Shown: positions 22,705-31,816, counted from the stretch's first letter. The stretch: 33,338 bases of DNA from JAPOQD01 sp964620555 (GCA_964620555.1 CAZUGZ010000025.1:1-33338); one strand, 5' to 3'. The notes: a model not told the origin generated them from the letters alone. Made by a program: numbers and translations.

Positions 22705-25293
22705 TCAAAAACCTTGCCCCAGGGTGAACTGAAAGGGCTCGGTCTCATCAAACTCCCCTTTGTTGAGAGGCTTGGCGAGGCTGAAACTCATGGGACCGAA
22801 ACCGCTGAGCCAAGTCACCCCGACCCCTACAGAATAACGAATTTCACCGAAGTCCACATCAAAACAGTTTATCTGCGAGCCACCGCAATTGGTATTGAAT
22901 ACATTGCCGGCATCGAGAAACAGGGTGGAGCGGATCGAACGCTGGTCCTTGAGGAAGGGCAGCGGAAATATCAACTCGATTCCCCCTTCGACGAGCACGT
23001 TGCCGCCAAAGGGATCCGGGTCGTCCTGGATCGTGTCCACGATCAGCTTCCCATCACGGCTCAGATAACCGTATATGTCGCCCTCGGGACCGCCGGTTTC
23101 GGTGGCCCTGCCATTCTCGTCGATGGCGGTAACCGGTTGTTGCAGACGATAATGTTCGGCGGCGGTACTGCGCGGCCCCAGGGAGTGGCTTTCGTAACCC
23201 CGCACCGAACCGAAACCGCCGGCGTAGAAATGTTCGTAGAACGGCAGTTCCCGGGTATCGCCATAGCCGCCGCCGTAACCGAGTTCGGTGCGAAACCGCA
23301 GCGTGAACTGCCGGAACAGCGGCTGGTAGTACTCGCCGCGGTAGGTCAATTTGTAGAATTGCAGGTCACTGCCGGGACCCGACACTTCCAGCGCCACCGT
23401 TTGGGCGAAACCGCGGGTAGCGTTGACACCGCGATTCAAGGTGGACTGCACCCAGCTTGTGGTGGCTGTCCAGTTGAGGAATTCCTTGCCGTTGCGGTCC
23501 AGAAAGCCGGTTTCCCCGGGCCGGGTCAACTGGCTGACGTCCAGGCTATCCACCGGCTGTGGCACCTCCGGTTCCGAGTACACGCCGTCGCCCACCGACC
23601 TGGAGTCGAACCAGTAGTCCACTCCATCCTGCAGGCGCGGGCTGGCGATCATCTCCTGGACCGCGAAACGGCCCGCGGTAATATCGGTATTGGACATACC
23701 CAGGCTCAGACCCAGGCGCTGGGTTTCCCTGATCGGGTAACCAAAATTCACGGCGCCGCCCACGGTATCCGTGGAATAGCGAGCCACGTTGATTTCATTC
23801 AGGTCGGTGGCGCGATAGAAGACGCTGAAACCGCGGCTTACCCCATCTTCAGTGAAATACGGGTTGTTGTAACTGAAATTGTACAGGTCCTGGTACCTGC
23901 TGGAGTTGAAGCCGATGCCCACGCTCTTGCCGCTGCCCAGAAAATTGTTCTGTTGCAGGTTTAGTCCAAATATCAGTCCGGGGCCCTGGGCGTAGCCAAG
24001 GGAAGCGCTGATACTGCCGGACGCCTGTTCCTCCACCGTAAATTCCACATCGATCAGGTCGTCGGATCCGGGCACCTCGGGAGTTTCCACCGTGGCCTCC
24101 TTGAAAAAGCCCAGCCGTTCCAGGCGCACCCGCGAAGCCTCGATCGCCGCGGCCGACGCGGGGGCGGACTCCATTTGCCGCATTTCCCGCCGCAGCACCT
24201 CGTCGATGGTGCGAGTATTGCCGTGGAAGCTGATGCGGTGAACGTAGGTGCGCTTGCCCGGGTCGATAAAAAACTTCATGTCCACCAGCAGAGCCTCTTC
24301 GTCGATCTCCGGTATCCCCGTGACCTTGGCAAAATTGTAGCCTTCGTTCCCCAGGCGCTGGGTCAGGTACTCTTCGGTGCTGGTCACCAGTTGCTGGGAA
24401 AAAATCTGGCCCTCGCTGATCAGCAGAAATCGCCTCAGATCCTCTTCCGAGAGCACCAGGTCTCCCGACAGATCGACACTGTCAACGGTGTACTGCCCAC
24501 CCTCCGTGACGTTGGCGGTGATGTACACTGCGTCCTTCTCCGGCGTCACCGCAACCTGGGTGGAGTCAATGCGGAATGTCAGATAGCCCCGGTCCATGTA
24601 ATGGGATGTCAGCGTCTCCAGATCAGCGCCCAGTTTTTCCCGGGAATACTTGTCATCACTGGTGATCCAGGACAACCAACCGGTGGTTTGCAGTTCGAAC
24701 AGGTCTTCCAGTTCTTCGTCGTCGAAAACACTGTTGCCGACGATATTGATGTGCTTGATGGCGGCGACGGTACCCTCGTTGACATCGATATTGATCGATA
24801 CCCGGTTGCGCGGTTCGGGGATCAGGTCGGTTTCAATGCTGGCGTCATAGCGCCCCTGCTGCACATACTGGCGCAGCAATTCCATCTGCATGTTCTCCAG
24901 GGTGGAGCGCTGAAACACCTGCCCCTCCGCCAGGCCGGCACCCTTGAGGCCATCCATCAGGGCTTCGGTTTCGATCGCCTTGTTCCCCTCGATGACAATT
25001 TCCGAAATGCTGGGCCGTTCCACCACCGAGATCACCAGTACATTGCCGTCCCTGCCGATCTCGATATCGTCGAAATTGCCGGTATGGAACAGGGCCCGGG
25101 CGGCGTCGCGGATGGTCTGCTCGTCGATCAGGTCACCGGCCGCCAACGGCACCGCGGCAAATACACTGCCCGCCGAGATGCGCTGCAGGCCCTCGACCCG
25201 AATGTCGGAGACGACGAAGGATTGTGCGTACGACGGCAGGTGGAAACCGATCAGCAGCAACAGCGCTATCCTGGCATATCGCTTTACCGGCAT
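22705..25293 (-). CDS. bamA: Outer membrane assembly factor BamA
   Basis: The 862-residue core of the BAM complex, which inserts beta-barrel proteins into the outer membrane. A signal peptide ends near SYAQ (residues 21-24). Five POTRA domains span about 25-420, starting FVVSDIRVEGLQRI. The barrel fills the rest, with the loop 6 VRGYE motif (the family consensus is VRGF/Y) and a terminal aromatic (GQGF). It is about 50 residues longer than E. coli BamA, chiefly in barrel loops, including EGDIYGYLSRDGKLIVDTIQ after VRGYE and a cysteine pair in NTNCGGSQINCFD. The start codon is preceded by a leader almost identical to that of cdsA. Confidence 0.97.
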   Translation of the reverse strand: MPVKRYARIALLLLIGFHLPSYAQSFVVSDIRVEGLQRISAGSVFAAVPLAAGDLIDEQTIRDAARALFHTGNFDDIEIGRDGNVLVISVVERPSISEIVIEGNKAIETEALMDGLKGAGLAEGQVFQRSTLENMQMELLRQYVQQGRYDASIETDLIPEPRNRVSINIDVNEGTVAAIKHINIVGNSVFDDEELEDLFELQTTGWLSWITSDDKYSREKLGADLETLTSHYMDRGYLTFRIDSTQVAVTPEKDAVYITANVTEGGQYTVDSVDLSGDLVLSEEDLRRFLLISEGQIFSQQLVTSTEEYLTQRLGNEGYNFAKVTGIPEIDEEALLVDMKFFIDPGKRTYVHRISFHGNTRTIDEVLRREMRQMESAPASAAAIEASRVRLERLGFFKEATVETPEVPGSDDLIDVEFTVEEQASGSISASLGYAQGPGLIFGLNLQQNNFLGSGKSVGIGFNSSRYQDLYNFSYNNPYFTEDGVSRGFSVFYRATDLNEINVARYSTDTVGGAVNFGYPIRETQRLGLSLGMSNTDITAGRFAVQEMIASPRLQDGVDYWFDSRSVGDGVYSEPEVPQPVDSLDVSQLTRPGETGFLDRNGKEFLNWTATTSWVQSTLNRGVNATRGFAQTVALEVSGPGSDLQFYKLTYRGEYYQPLFRQFTLRFRTELGYGGGYGDTRELPFYEHFYAGGFGSVRGYESHSLGPRSTAAEHYRLQQPVTAIDENGRATETGGPEGDIYGYLSRDGKLIVDTIQDDPDPFGGNVLVEGGIELIFPLPFLKDQRSIRSTLFLDAGNVFNTNCGGSQINCFDVDFGEIRYSVGVGVTWLSGFGPMSFSLAKPLNKGEFDETEPFQFTLGQGF

Positions 25294-25340
25294 GGTTCAC
25301 CGGGATGCGCAGCAGCAGACAGGTGAAGTGTGCGGGTCGT
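25291..25340 (-). repeat. Dispersed repeat copy upstream of bamA
   Basis: The 69-nt rseP-bamA gap begins next to the bamA start codon with GGTTCACCGGGATGCGCAGC (+ strand), nearly the same as the sequence adjoining the cdsA start (one indel and one substitution over about 25 nt). It continues with GGTGAAGTGTGCGGG (about 25322-25336), a relative of the GGTGAAATATGCGGG word at the left window edge. On the minus strand the element supplies CCGGTGAACC directly before ATG, a possible weak ribosome site. Confidence 0.6.
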
Positions 25341-25362
25341 CGGCATGGGCCTGGTCATCGCG

Positions 25363-26718
25363 TTACAGACGAGAGAAATCATTGAAAAGAGCCAGTGCCA
25401 TCACCCCGAAGATCACCAGCAGGCCCAACTGGTAACCCAGCACCTGCACCTTTAGCGGCACCGGACGCCCGACCACCAATTCGATCACGCAGTACAACAG
25501 ATGGCCACCATCGAGCACCGGAATCGGCAACAAATTCAACACCCCCAAGCTTACACTCAGCAAAGCCACAAATGCCACATATGCCTGCAGACCCGACTGG
25601 GCGGAATCGCTCGCCACCCTGGCAATGGTTATGGGGCCGCTCAGGTTCTGGTGAGAAATCAGCCCACGCAGCATCTTGCCGATGGACTGGAAGGTAAACA
25701 CCGTCAGGTCCCAGGTTCGTCTGGTGGACAATACCAGCGCCTCCACGGGTCCGTAGTGAAACTCGCGCAGCTTGTGCGGTGGCCACTGCGGGGGCCGCAC
25801 CGTGACGCCAACCTGACCATAGGCACTGCCGCTGCTGTCCAGCTTGCGCGCCGGAGTGATGCTTGTCTCGAATTGGTCACCGTTGCGCTCGACCTGCAGC
25901 GCAATGCGCTGGCCCGGGCGAGCGCGCACGTACTCTACCCAGACCTGCCATTCGGGCACGGGCTCGCCATCGGCCCGGACGATGCGGTCGCCGGCCTGCA
26001 GGCCGGCCAGGTCGGCGGGGCTGCCTGCCACCACGGTATCGAGCAGCGGCGAAATCGGTTGCCGCTCGGGTCGAATGCCCAGCCCACCGAGCAGATCAAA
26101 ATCACCATCCCCCGACATCCAGTTGGTCAAGCTGCCCGATGCCTGGTACACCACATCCGAACCGGGATTGCGCAGGGAAAATTCCACCTGACCGGTATCG
26201 CCGATGCGATCCAGCAGGCGAAAATTGACCGCCTGCCAGGTCGGGGTCGCATGGCCGTCCACCGCAACGATTTCCTGACCGGATTCGAGGCCGGCACGCT
26301 CCGCCACCGAGTCCGGCGCAATCGGGCCGATGATGGGAATGGGGCCGGTCTCTCCGGCGAGAAATACAAACCAGTAGGCAACCACGGCCAGCAACAGGTT
26401 GGCCAACGGGCCCGCCACCACCACGGCAATGCGGGTCAGCACCGGTTTCCGGTTGAAGGCCAGGTGCTCCAGCTCGGGCGGAATTTCAGCCGTCCGTTCG
26501 TCGAGCATCTGCACGTAGCCCCCCAGGGGAATGCTCGCCAGCACGAATTCGGTATTCTTTTGATCCCGCCAGCGCCACAGCGGTTTGCCGAAACCCACCG
26601 CAAAGCGCAGTACCTGTACCCCACAGCGGCGAGCGACCCAGAAATGGCCGTACTCGTGAATGGTAATCACCAGGAGGATGGTAAAAATGGTGACCGCAAT
26701 GGTGTACAAGAGATCCAA
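25363..26718 (-). CDS. rseP: Site-2 protease RseP
   Basis: A 451-residue intramembrane zinc protease that cuts anti-sigma factor RseA to release sigma-E during envelope stress, and clears signal-peptide remnants. The zinc site is H21-E22-x-x-H25 (HEYGH) in the first transmembrane helix, with the third ligand D403 in PVLDGGHLLY. Two PDZ domains occupy about 125-215 and 220-310. The most likely start is TTG at 26718, five bases past the dxr stop, because no ATG or GTG precedes the first helix; a second TTG lies three codons later. No strong ribosome site is visible. It sits directly upstream of the sigma-E client bamA, as usual. Confidence 0.95.
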   Translation of the reverse strand: MDLLYTIAVTIFTILLVITIHEYGHFWVARRCGVQVLRFAVGFGKPLWRWRDQKNTEFVLASIPLGGYVQMLDERTAEIPPELEHLAFNRKPVLTRIAVVVAGPLANLLLAVVAYWFVFLAGETGPIPIIGPIAPDSVAERAGLESGQEIVAVDGHATPTWQAVNFRLLDRIGDTGQVEFSLRNPGSDVVYQASGSLTNWMSGDGDFDLLGGLGIRPERQPISPLLDTVVAGSPADLAGLQAGDRIVRADGEPVPEWQVWVEYVRARPGQRIALQVERNGDQFETSITPARKLDSSGSAYGQVGVTVRPPQWPPHKLREFHYGPVEALVLSTRRTWDLTVFTFQSIGKMLRGLISHQNLSGPITIARVASDSAQSGLQAYVAFVALLSVSLGVLNLLPIPVLDGGHLLYCVIELVVGRPVPLKVQVLGYQLGLLVIFGVMALALFNDFSRL

Positions 26719-26723
26719 ACCGC

Positions 26724-27899
26724 TTACCCGTGTGGAGAATTCATTATCGACCGGGCTCGCTCGCGAGCCGTCGCGTCCGCCTGTTTGACCACTGCCAGAC
26801 TGTCCGGTTCAACCAGGCTGACCTGCTCCAGTACGGCTTCGTTGACCGCGGGAATCGCGGTGAAGGCTATGTGGCCCTGCAGAAAGGCCGCCACCGCTTC
26901 CTCGTTGGCGGCATTGAGGACCGCGGCCGCCGTCCCGCCGCTGCACACCGCCTGCCTGGCCAGATCCAGGCAGGGGAATCGATCTGTATCCAGAGCGTGA
27001 AAGTCCAGCCTGGAGATGCCTATGATATCAAGATCAGCCACCCCGGAGTCAATCCGTTGCGGCCAGGCCAGGGCGTGGGCAATGGGGGTGCGCATATCCG
27101 GATTGCCCAGACTCGCCAATACCGAACCATCCAGGTACTGCACCATGGAGTGCACGATGCTCTGGGGATGAACCACTACCTCGATCTCGTCCAGGTCCAG
27201 GTCAAACAACCAGCAGGCTTCGATCACTTCGAAACCCTTGTTCATCAAAGTGGCGGAATCCACCGAGATTTTCCGGCCCATGTCCCAATTGGGATGGGCG
27301 CAGGCCTGCTCCGGCGTCGCGGCCTCCATCTGCTCCCAGCTCCACTCGCGAAACGGCCCACCGGAGGCCGTCAGCAGGATTTTGCTGACCCCGCCGCGGA
27401 CTTCCGGAAGACACTGAAAGATCGCGTTGTGCTCACTGTCGATGGGCAGCAACCGGGCACCGCAATTGCGCACTGCATCCATGAAGAGCTGGCCCGCCAT
27501 GACCAGGGCCTCCTTGTTTGCCAACAGGATCTTTTTGCCCGCTGCAACTGCGGCAAGGGTGCCATCGAGACCGGCCGCGCCCACGATGGCCGCCATGACG
27601 GTATCCACATCGTCCGCGCCGGCGACTTCGCACAATGCCTCGACGCCACACGACACTTCGGTTTCAACCGCGGCGGTTCGCAGGCGCCGCTGCAGTTCCT
27701 CGGCGGCGCGAGCCTCGACCATCACCGCGTGGCGGGGCTGAAATTGCAGACATTGCCGGTAGAGCTGCTCTACTGAATTGTTGGCGGTCAGGGCGTACAC
27801 CCGGTAGCGTTGGGGATGGCGCGCAATCACATCCAGTGTGGAGACACCGACCGAGCCGGTGCTGCCCAGGATCGTCACCTGTTGCGGGGCGTCGCTCAT
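26724..27899 (-). CDS. dxr: DXP reductoisomerase
   Basis: This 391-residue enzyme converts 1-deoxy-D-xylulose 5-phosphate to MEP with NADPH, the first committed MEP-pathway step and the fosmidomycin target. The dinucleotide fold has GSTGSVGVSTLDV near the N-terminus. LANKEALVMAG, the metal-binding IDSEHNAIFQ, the flexible TASGGPFRE loop and NWDMGRKISVDSATLMNKGFEVIEA are all present. An ATG at 27899 is chosen over the adjoining GTG (27902); AGGG lies about eight bases upstream. It follows cdsA by nine bases. Confidence 0.97.
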   Translation of the reverse strand: MSDAPQQVTILGSTGSVGVSTLDVIARHPQRYRVYALTANNSVEQLYRQCLQFQPRHAVMVEARAAEELQRRLRTAAVETEVSCGVEALCEVAGADDVDTVMAAIVGAAGLDGTLAAVAAGKKILLANKEALVMAGQLFMDAVRNCGARLLPIDSEHNAIFQCLPEVRGGVSKILLTASGGPFREWSWEQMEAATPEQACAHPNWDMGRKISVDSATLMNKGFEVIEACWLFDLDLDEIEVVVHPQSIVHSMVQYLDGSVLASLGNPDMRTPIAHALAWPQRIDSGVADLDIIGISRLDFHALDTDRFPCLDLARQAVCSGGTAAAVLNAANEEAVAAFLQGHIAFTAIPAVNEAVLEQVSLVEPDSLAVVKQADATARERARSIMNSPHG

Positions 27900-27908
27900 C
27901 ACCCTACC

Positions 27909-28742
27909 CTACCAGCCCACCAGGATCACACCCAGGACAAACACCGGTGCTGCCGCGGTATGGCCGTCGATGCGGTCCAGGATACCGCCGTGACCCGGCA
28001 ACAGTGAACTGCTCTGTTTTACGCCGCGCTGACGCTTCACCATACTCTCCAGCAGATCCCCCAACACCGACGCCAGACCGGTGATGAGAAAGACGGCAAT
28101 TACCCCGGCCCATTCGGACCGGGGAAGTGGCCAACCCACACAGAATACCAGTGCCAGCAGAACGCAGGCCGACATGCCGCCCCAAAAACCTTCCCAGGTC
28201 TTGCCGGGACTCAGCGCCTCTGCCAGTTTGCGCCGGCCCCAGCGTTTGCCGACAAAATAGGCGCCTATGTCGGCAGCGGCAACCAGGGCAATGAAGAACA
28301 GCACCAACCAGCGACCCCGGGGATAGTGCAGCAGGTGAACCAGTGCCAGCCAGGGTGGAATCAGCACCAGCATCCCCATCAGACCGCGCCTCGGACAGGT
28401 ATTCCACAACGGGGCACTGCGCGGATAGCTCATCACCCACAACAGCGCCAGTGCCCACCACACGCAGGCCAGGTGCAACAGCGTCTGCACCCGTTCCAGT
28501 TGGGGAACGTCGGCGAGACCCGCATGCCCGTACACCGCCAGCATGATCAGGCCCAGGCTCAAAGCGTAGGCGACCCGCGCCCAGCCCTGTTCGTACCCGG
28601 CCAGGTTGGACCATTCCCAGGCCGCCAGCAGCACGACCAGTCCGAACAGCAGCGCCAGCGCAGCGGTGGGCAGCAGCCACAGTGCCGCCAACAGGCCGAT
28701 GGCGAGCGCGACCGAGGTGTACACCCGTTGTCTAAGCCGCAT
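27909..28742 (-). CDS. cdsA: Phosphatidate cytidylyltransferase CdsA
   Basis: A 277-residue integral membrane enzyme that makes CDP-diacylglycerol from phosphatidic acid and CTP, the precursor of all phospholipids. It has about eight hydrophobic helices, the ADIGAYFVGKRWGRRKLAEALSPGKTWEG region and the family signature GDLLESMVKRQRGVKQSSSLLPGHGGILDRID near the C-terminus. Length is typical. The start codon at 28742 is immediately preceded by a repeat-derived leader (see the element upstream), and a 97-nt gap separates it from uppS. Confidence 0.97.
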   Translation of the reverse strand: MRLRQRVYTSVALAIGLLAALWLLPTAALALLFGLVVLLAAWEWSNLAGYEQGWARVAYALSLGLIMLAVYGHAGLADVPQLERVQTLLHLACVWWALALLWVMSYPRSAPLWNTCPRRGLMGMLVLIPPWLALVHLLHYPRGRWLVLFFIALVAAADIGAYFVGKRWGRRKLAEALSPGKTWEGFWGGMSACVLLALVFCVGWPLPRSEWAGVIAVFLITGLASVLGDLLESMVKRQRGVKQSSSLLPGHGGILDRIDGHTAAAPVFVLGVILVGW

Positions 28743-28841
28743 GGTTCACCGGGGGTGCGCAGCACGAGATCGATGAAATTTCGGGGCCGGGCCGCATATT
28801 TCACCAAGGTTTGTGTAGAAGGTTGGTGATCGTTGCGGGTT
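28741..28841 (-). repeat. Dispersed palindromic repeat, uppS-cdsA gap
   Basis: Essentially the whole 97-nt gap is this element. It has inner arms TCACCAA (28801-28807) and TTGGTGA (28823-28829) around a 15-nt centre, with partly complementary outer arms GCCGCATAT and ATCGTTGCGGGT. The cdsA-side end, GGTTCACCGGGGGTGCGCAGC, recurs at the bamA start, and GTAGAAGGTTGGTGA recurs at 31-45. No coding capacity. Its architecture resembles a REP- or MITE-type miniature element, which is an inference. Confidence 0.65.
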
Positions 28842-29550
28842 ATGCATGTCTCTCCCCGCGCAAGCCAAAGCGGCGCTCGCGGCGACTGAAATCCTCTATC
28901 GCCAGTTGCAGGTCTTCCTCCCCGAAATCCGGCCACAGGGTTTCGGTAAAGTACAGTTCACTATAGGCGCACTGCCACAACAGGAAGTTGCTGATGCGGT
29001 GGTCGCCGCCGGTGCGGATACACAGGTCCGGTTGCGGCAGGTCGGCCAGGGTCAAGTGCCGGTCCAGTCGTTCGGGGTCGATCTCCGCACTGGCCAATTC
29101 GCCCCGTTCCACCTGCTGCGCCAGGGCCCGCGCCGCGTTGGCGATATCCCAGCGACCACCGTAATCGGCGGCGATCACCAAGGTGGTATCGCCGTTATTC
29201 AGGGTAAGCAGCTCCGCCCGCTGCATCAGGCCAATAACACTCGGCGGCAGACGCTTGCGCTCACCGATGAAACGAATGCGCACCCCGTCCCGGTGCAGGG
29301 CCTGGGTTTCATTGCGCAGATAGCGGGCGAACAGGGCCATCAGGTAACGCACCTCCTGTTGCGGACGGCCCCAGTTTTCACTACTGAAGGCAAACAGGGT
29401 CAGCACCTTTACGCCATGTTCCCGGCAACCGCGCAACACGTTGCGAATTGCCTCGACTCCTGCCCGATGGCCTACGCTACCAGGTAAACTGCGTTGTCTG
29501 GCCCAACGATTGTTACCGTCCATGATGATCGCAATGTGCTGGGGTTGCAT
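28840..29550 (-). CDS. uppS: Undecaprenyl diphosphate synthase
   Basis: A 236-residue cis-prenyltransferase that extends farnesyl diphosphate with eight isopentenyl units to the C55 carrier for peptidoglycan and O-antigen. Catalytic D11 is in IIMDGNNRWA. The GHRAGVEAIR, FAFSSENWGRP and late IRTGGDHRISNFLLWQCAYSE (the family RTxGExRxSNFLLWQ block) motifs are present. In that last motif the usual glutamate after GG is aspartate (D), a conservative change worth noting. AGGTGG precedes the ATG. It follows frr by 13 bases. Confidence 0.96.
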   Translation of the reverse strand: MQPQHIAIIMDGNNRWARQRSLPGSVGHRAGVEAIRNVLRGCREHGVKVLTLFAFSSENWGRPQQEVRYLMALFARYLRNETQALHRDGVRIRFIGERKRLPPSVIGLMQRAELLTLNNGDTTLVIAADYGGRWDIANAARALAQQVERGELASAEIDPERLDRHLTLADLPQPDLCIRTGGDHRISNFLLWQCAYSELYFTETLWPDFGEEDLQLAIEDFSRRERRFGLRGERHA

Positions 29551-29563
29551 GGGACCGGTCCAC

Positions 29564-30121
29564 CTAGATCGCCAGCAGGTCCGCTTCTTTTTCCGTCAGC
29601 ATGGTTTCCACCCGGGCGATAAAGGAGTCGGTAATTTTTTGCACCGCCTCGTGGCCACGGCGTTCTTCGTCCTCGGATATTTCCTTTTCCCTGAGTAGTT
29701 CCTTGAGCATGTCCAGAGCCTCGCGGCGGGCGTTGCGCACGGAGATTCTCGCTGACTCCGCTTCGTGTCTGGCCTGTTTGATATAGTCGCGGCGCGTCTC
29801 CTGGGTGAGTGGCGGCATGGGAATGCGGATGACGCCTCCGGCCGTGGTGGGATTGAGCCCCAGGTCAGACTTGAGGATGGCCTTTTCGAGTTCCGGCACC
29901 ATGGCCTTGTCCCAGGCGCTGACCAACAGGGTGCGGGCGTCGTCCGCGGAGATGCTGGCCAACTGGTTCAGCGGCGTGTCGGCGCCGTAGTACTGCACGC
30001 GGATGCCGTCCAGCAAGCCGGGATGGGCGCGCCCGGTACGAATCTTGTTCAGGTGCTGCGCCAGCGCCTCCAGGCTCTTGCCCATGCGTACCCGCGCTTC
30101 CGTTTTTATGTCTTCCAACAT
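29564..30121 (-). CDS. frr: Ribosome recycling factor
   Basis: The 185-residue factor (the family's normal length) that, with EF-G, splits post-termination ribosomes. The protein has the two-domain RRF form: a helical bundle with LNKIRTGRAHPGLLDGIRVQYYG, the hinge-flanking domain about 30-105, and the C-terminal helix KEISEDEERRGHEAVQKITD. Its ribosome site GAGAGGA lies within the end of the preceding pyrH gene, and the two genes are 13 bases apart. Confidence 0.97.
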   Translation of the reverse strand: MLEDIKTEARVRMGKSLEALAQHLNKIRTGRAHPGLLDGIRVQYYGADTPLNQLASISADDARTLLVSAWDKAMVPELEKAILKSDLGLNPTTAGGVIRIPMPPLTQETRRDYIKQARHEAESARISVRNARREALDMLKELLREKEISEDEERRGHEAVQKITDSFIARVETMLTEKEADLLAI

Positions 30122-30134
30122 CGTCGATATCCTC

Positions 30135-30863
30135 TCACGGGCGGATCAGTGTACCTTCGTCACCCCCGCAAACAATATTCAACAGTGCACCCTGGCGGTC
30201 CATTTCAAATACCCGGACCGGCAATCGGTGTTCGCGGCACAGCAGGATGGCGGTCAGGTCCATCACACCCAATTGACGCTTCAATACCTCGTCAAAGCTG
30301 AGTTCGTTGAATTTCTCGGCATCGGGTTCCCGCAGGGGATCGGCGGAGTACACCCCATCGACCCTGGTGGCCTTGAGCATGAGTTCCGCCTGCACTTCGA
30401 TGGCGCGCAGGCAGGCGGCCGAGTCGGTAGTGAAAAACGGATTGCCCGTACCGGCGGCAAAGATCACCACATCGCCGTCGTCCAGGGCGCGCATCGCGTT
30501 GCGGCGATCGTAGTGGTCCACCACGCCGTCCATGGATATCGCGGACATCACGCGGGTGGCAATGCTGGAACGCTCCAGCGCGTCGCGCAGGGCCAGGGCG
30601 TTCATCACTGTCGCCAACATGCCCATGTGATCGCCGGCCACTCGATCCAGACCCGATTCCTGCAGGGCCGCACCCCGAAACAAATTGCCGCCGCCGATCA
30701 CCAGGCCAAGCTGTACCCCGATTCCGACCAATTGACCGATTTCCAGCGCCATGTGGTCCAGAATTTTTGGATCGATGCCACTGACCTGGTCACCGGAGAG
30801 CGCCTCGCCGCTGAGTTTCAGGAGGATACGTCGGTATTTCTTGTCACCGTCTCGGGCGGGCAT
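30135..30863 (-). CDS. pyrH: UMP kinase
   Basis: A 242-residue bacterial-type UMP kinase of the amino-acid kinase family that makes UDP from UMP; hexameric and allosterically controlled in relatives. Recognisable segments are RILLKLSGEAL, GLVIGGGNLFRG, VIFAAGTGNPFFTTDSAA and KATRVDGVYSADP. The ATG directly follows GTGAGAGGAT; the same 12-mer GTGAGAGGATAT precedes frr. It feeds UTP and so CTP synthase (pyrG) in the same block. The order tsf-pyrH-frr is the standard one. Confidence 0.97.
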   Translation of the reverse strand: MPARDGDKKYRRILLKLSGEALSGDQVSGIDPKILDHMALEIGQLVGIGVQLGLVIGGGNLFRGAALQESGLDRVAGDHMGMLATVMNALALRDALERSSIATRVMSAISMDGVVDHYDRRNAMRALDDGDVVIFAAGTGNPFFTTDSAACLRAIEVQAELMLKATRVDGVYSADPLREPDAEKFNELSFDEVLKRQLGVMDLTAILLCREHRLPVRVFEMDRQGALLNIVCGGDEGTLIRP

Positions 30864-30889
30864 ATCCTCTCACCGTTGCATCAGGGAGC

Positions 30890-31747
30890 TTAACCCTGCA
30901 ACTGTGCCGCAACCTCGGCAGCGAAGTCCATGGTTTTCCGGTCGATACCTTCACCCACTTCGTAGCGACGGAATGCGACCACCTCGGCGTTGGCCCTGGC
31001 CAGCAATTTGCCGACGGTCATTTCGGGATTTTTTACAAAGGCCTGTTCATTCAGGCTGTTCTCGTTCAGGAATCTGCGGACCCGTCCCTGGATCATTTTT
31101 TCCACGATCTCCGGCGGCTTGTCGCTCTGCCGGGCCTGGGCAGCTATGATTTCCGTCTCCTTGGCCAGCACGTCCTCCGGCATATCCCGGCTTGCCACCA
31201 CCCGCGGGTTGAGTGCCGCCACGTGCATGGCCACGTCCCGGGCCAACCCTGCATCACCACCCCTGAGTTGTACCAGCACACCAATGCGGTTGTTGCCGTG
31301 CAGGTACCCACCGAGCACACCATCCTCGGCAGTCAGGCTGGTAATCCGGCGCAGGCCGATATTCTCGCCGACTTTCTGGACCAGCGCGGTGCGCGCCGTT
31401 TCCAATTCACCGGCCATAACGCTGTCGAGATCACTGCTGCGTCGGGCAAAGGCGGTATCGGCCACCGCGTCGACAAAGGCCAGGAAGTTCTTGTCACGGG
31501 CCACAAAGTCCGTCTCGCTGTTGACTTCGACCATGCTGGCAAAACTGTTGTCCGTGCTCACGCGCAGGGCCACTACCCCATCGGCGGCGATGCGGCCAGC
31601 CTTTTTGGCAGCCTTCATGCCGCTGGATTTGCGTAAATCCTCGATGGCTTTTTCCACGTCGTTACCGGCGGCGAGCAACGCTTTGCGGCACTCCAGCAGG
31701 CCCAGCCCGGTGCGCTCACGCAATTCCTTGATCAGTGCCTTTGACAT
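30890..31747 (-). CDS. tsf: Elongation factor Ts
   Basis: The 285-residue guanine nucleotide exchange factor for EF-Tu. It has the N-terminal UBA-like domain (KALIKELRERTGLGLLECRKAL), the TDFVAR segment that touches the EF-Tu P-loop side, the two core subdomains with MHVAALNPR, and the C-terminal module. GGAG lies nine bases before the ATG. It is 69 nt downstream of rpsB, with nothing notable in the gap. Confidence 0.98.
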   Translation of the reverse strand: MSKALIKELRERTGLGLLECRKALLAAGNDVEKAIEDLRKSSGMKAAKKAGRIAADGVVALRVSTDNSFASMVEVNSETDFVARDKNFLAFVDAVADTAFARRSSDLDSVMAGELETARTALVQKVGENIGLRRITSLTAEDGVLGGYLHGNNRIGVLVQLRGGDAGLARDVAMHVAALNPRVVASRDMPEDVLAKETEIIAAQARQSDKPPEIVEKMIQGRVRRFLNENSLNEQAFVKNPEMTVGKLLARANAEVVAFRRYEVGEGIDRKTMDFAAEVAAQLQG

Positions 31748-31816
31748 TGCATTTTTCTCCGTTAGTCCCTTTGGCGAGTTCGGTTCGTGTTGCCGCAGGG
31801 GTTCTCCGACAATCGC

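Noticed and set aside
25501..27000. Long + strand open frame of about 499 codons
   Set aside because: Antisense to rseP and dxr, both clearly coding. Composition is typical of a shadow frame.
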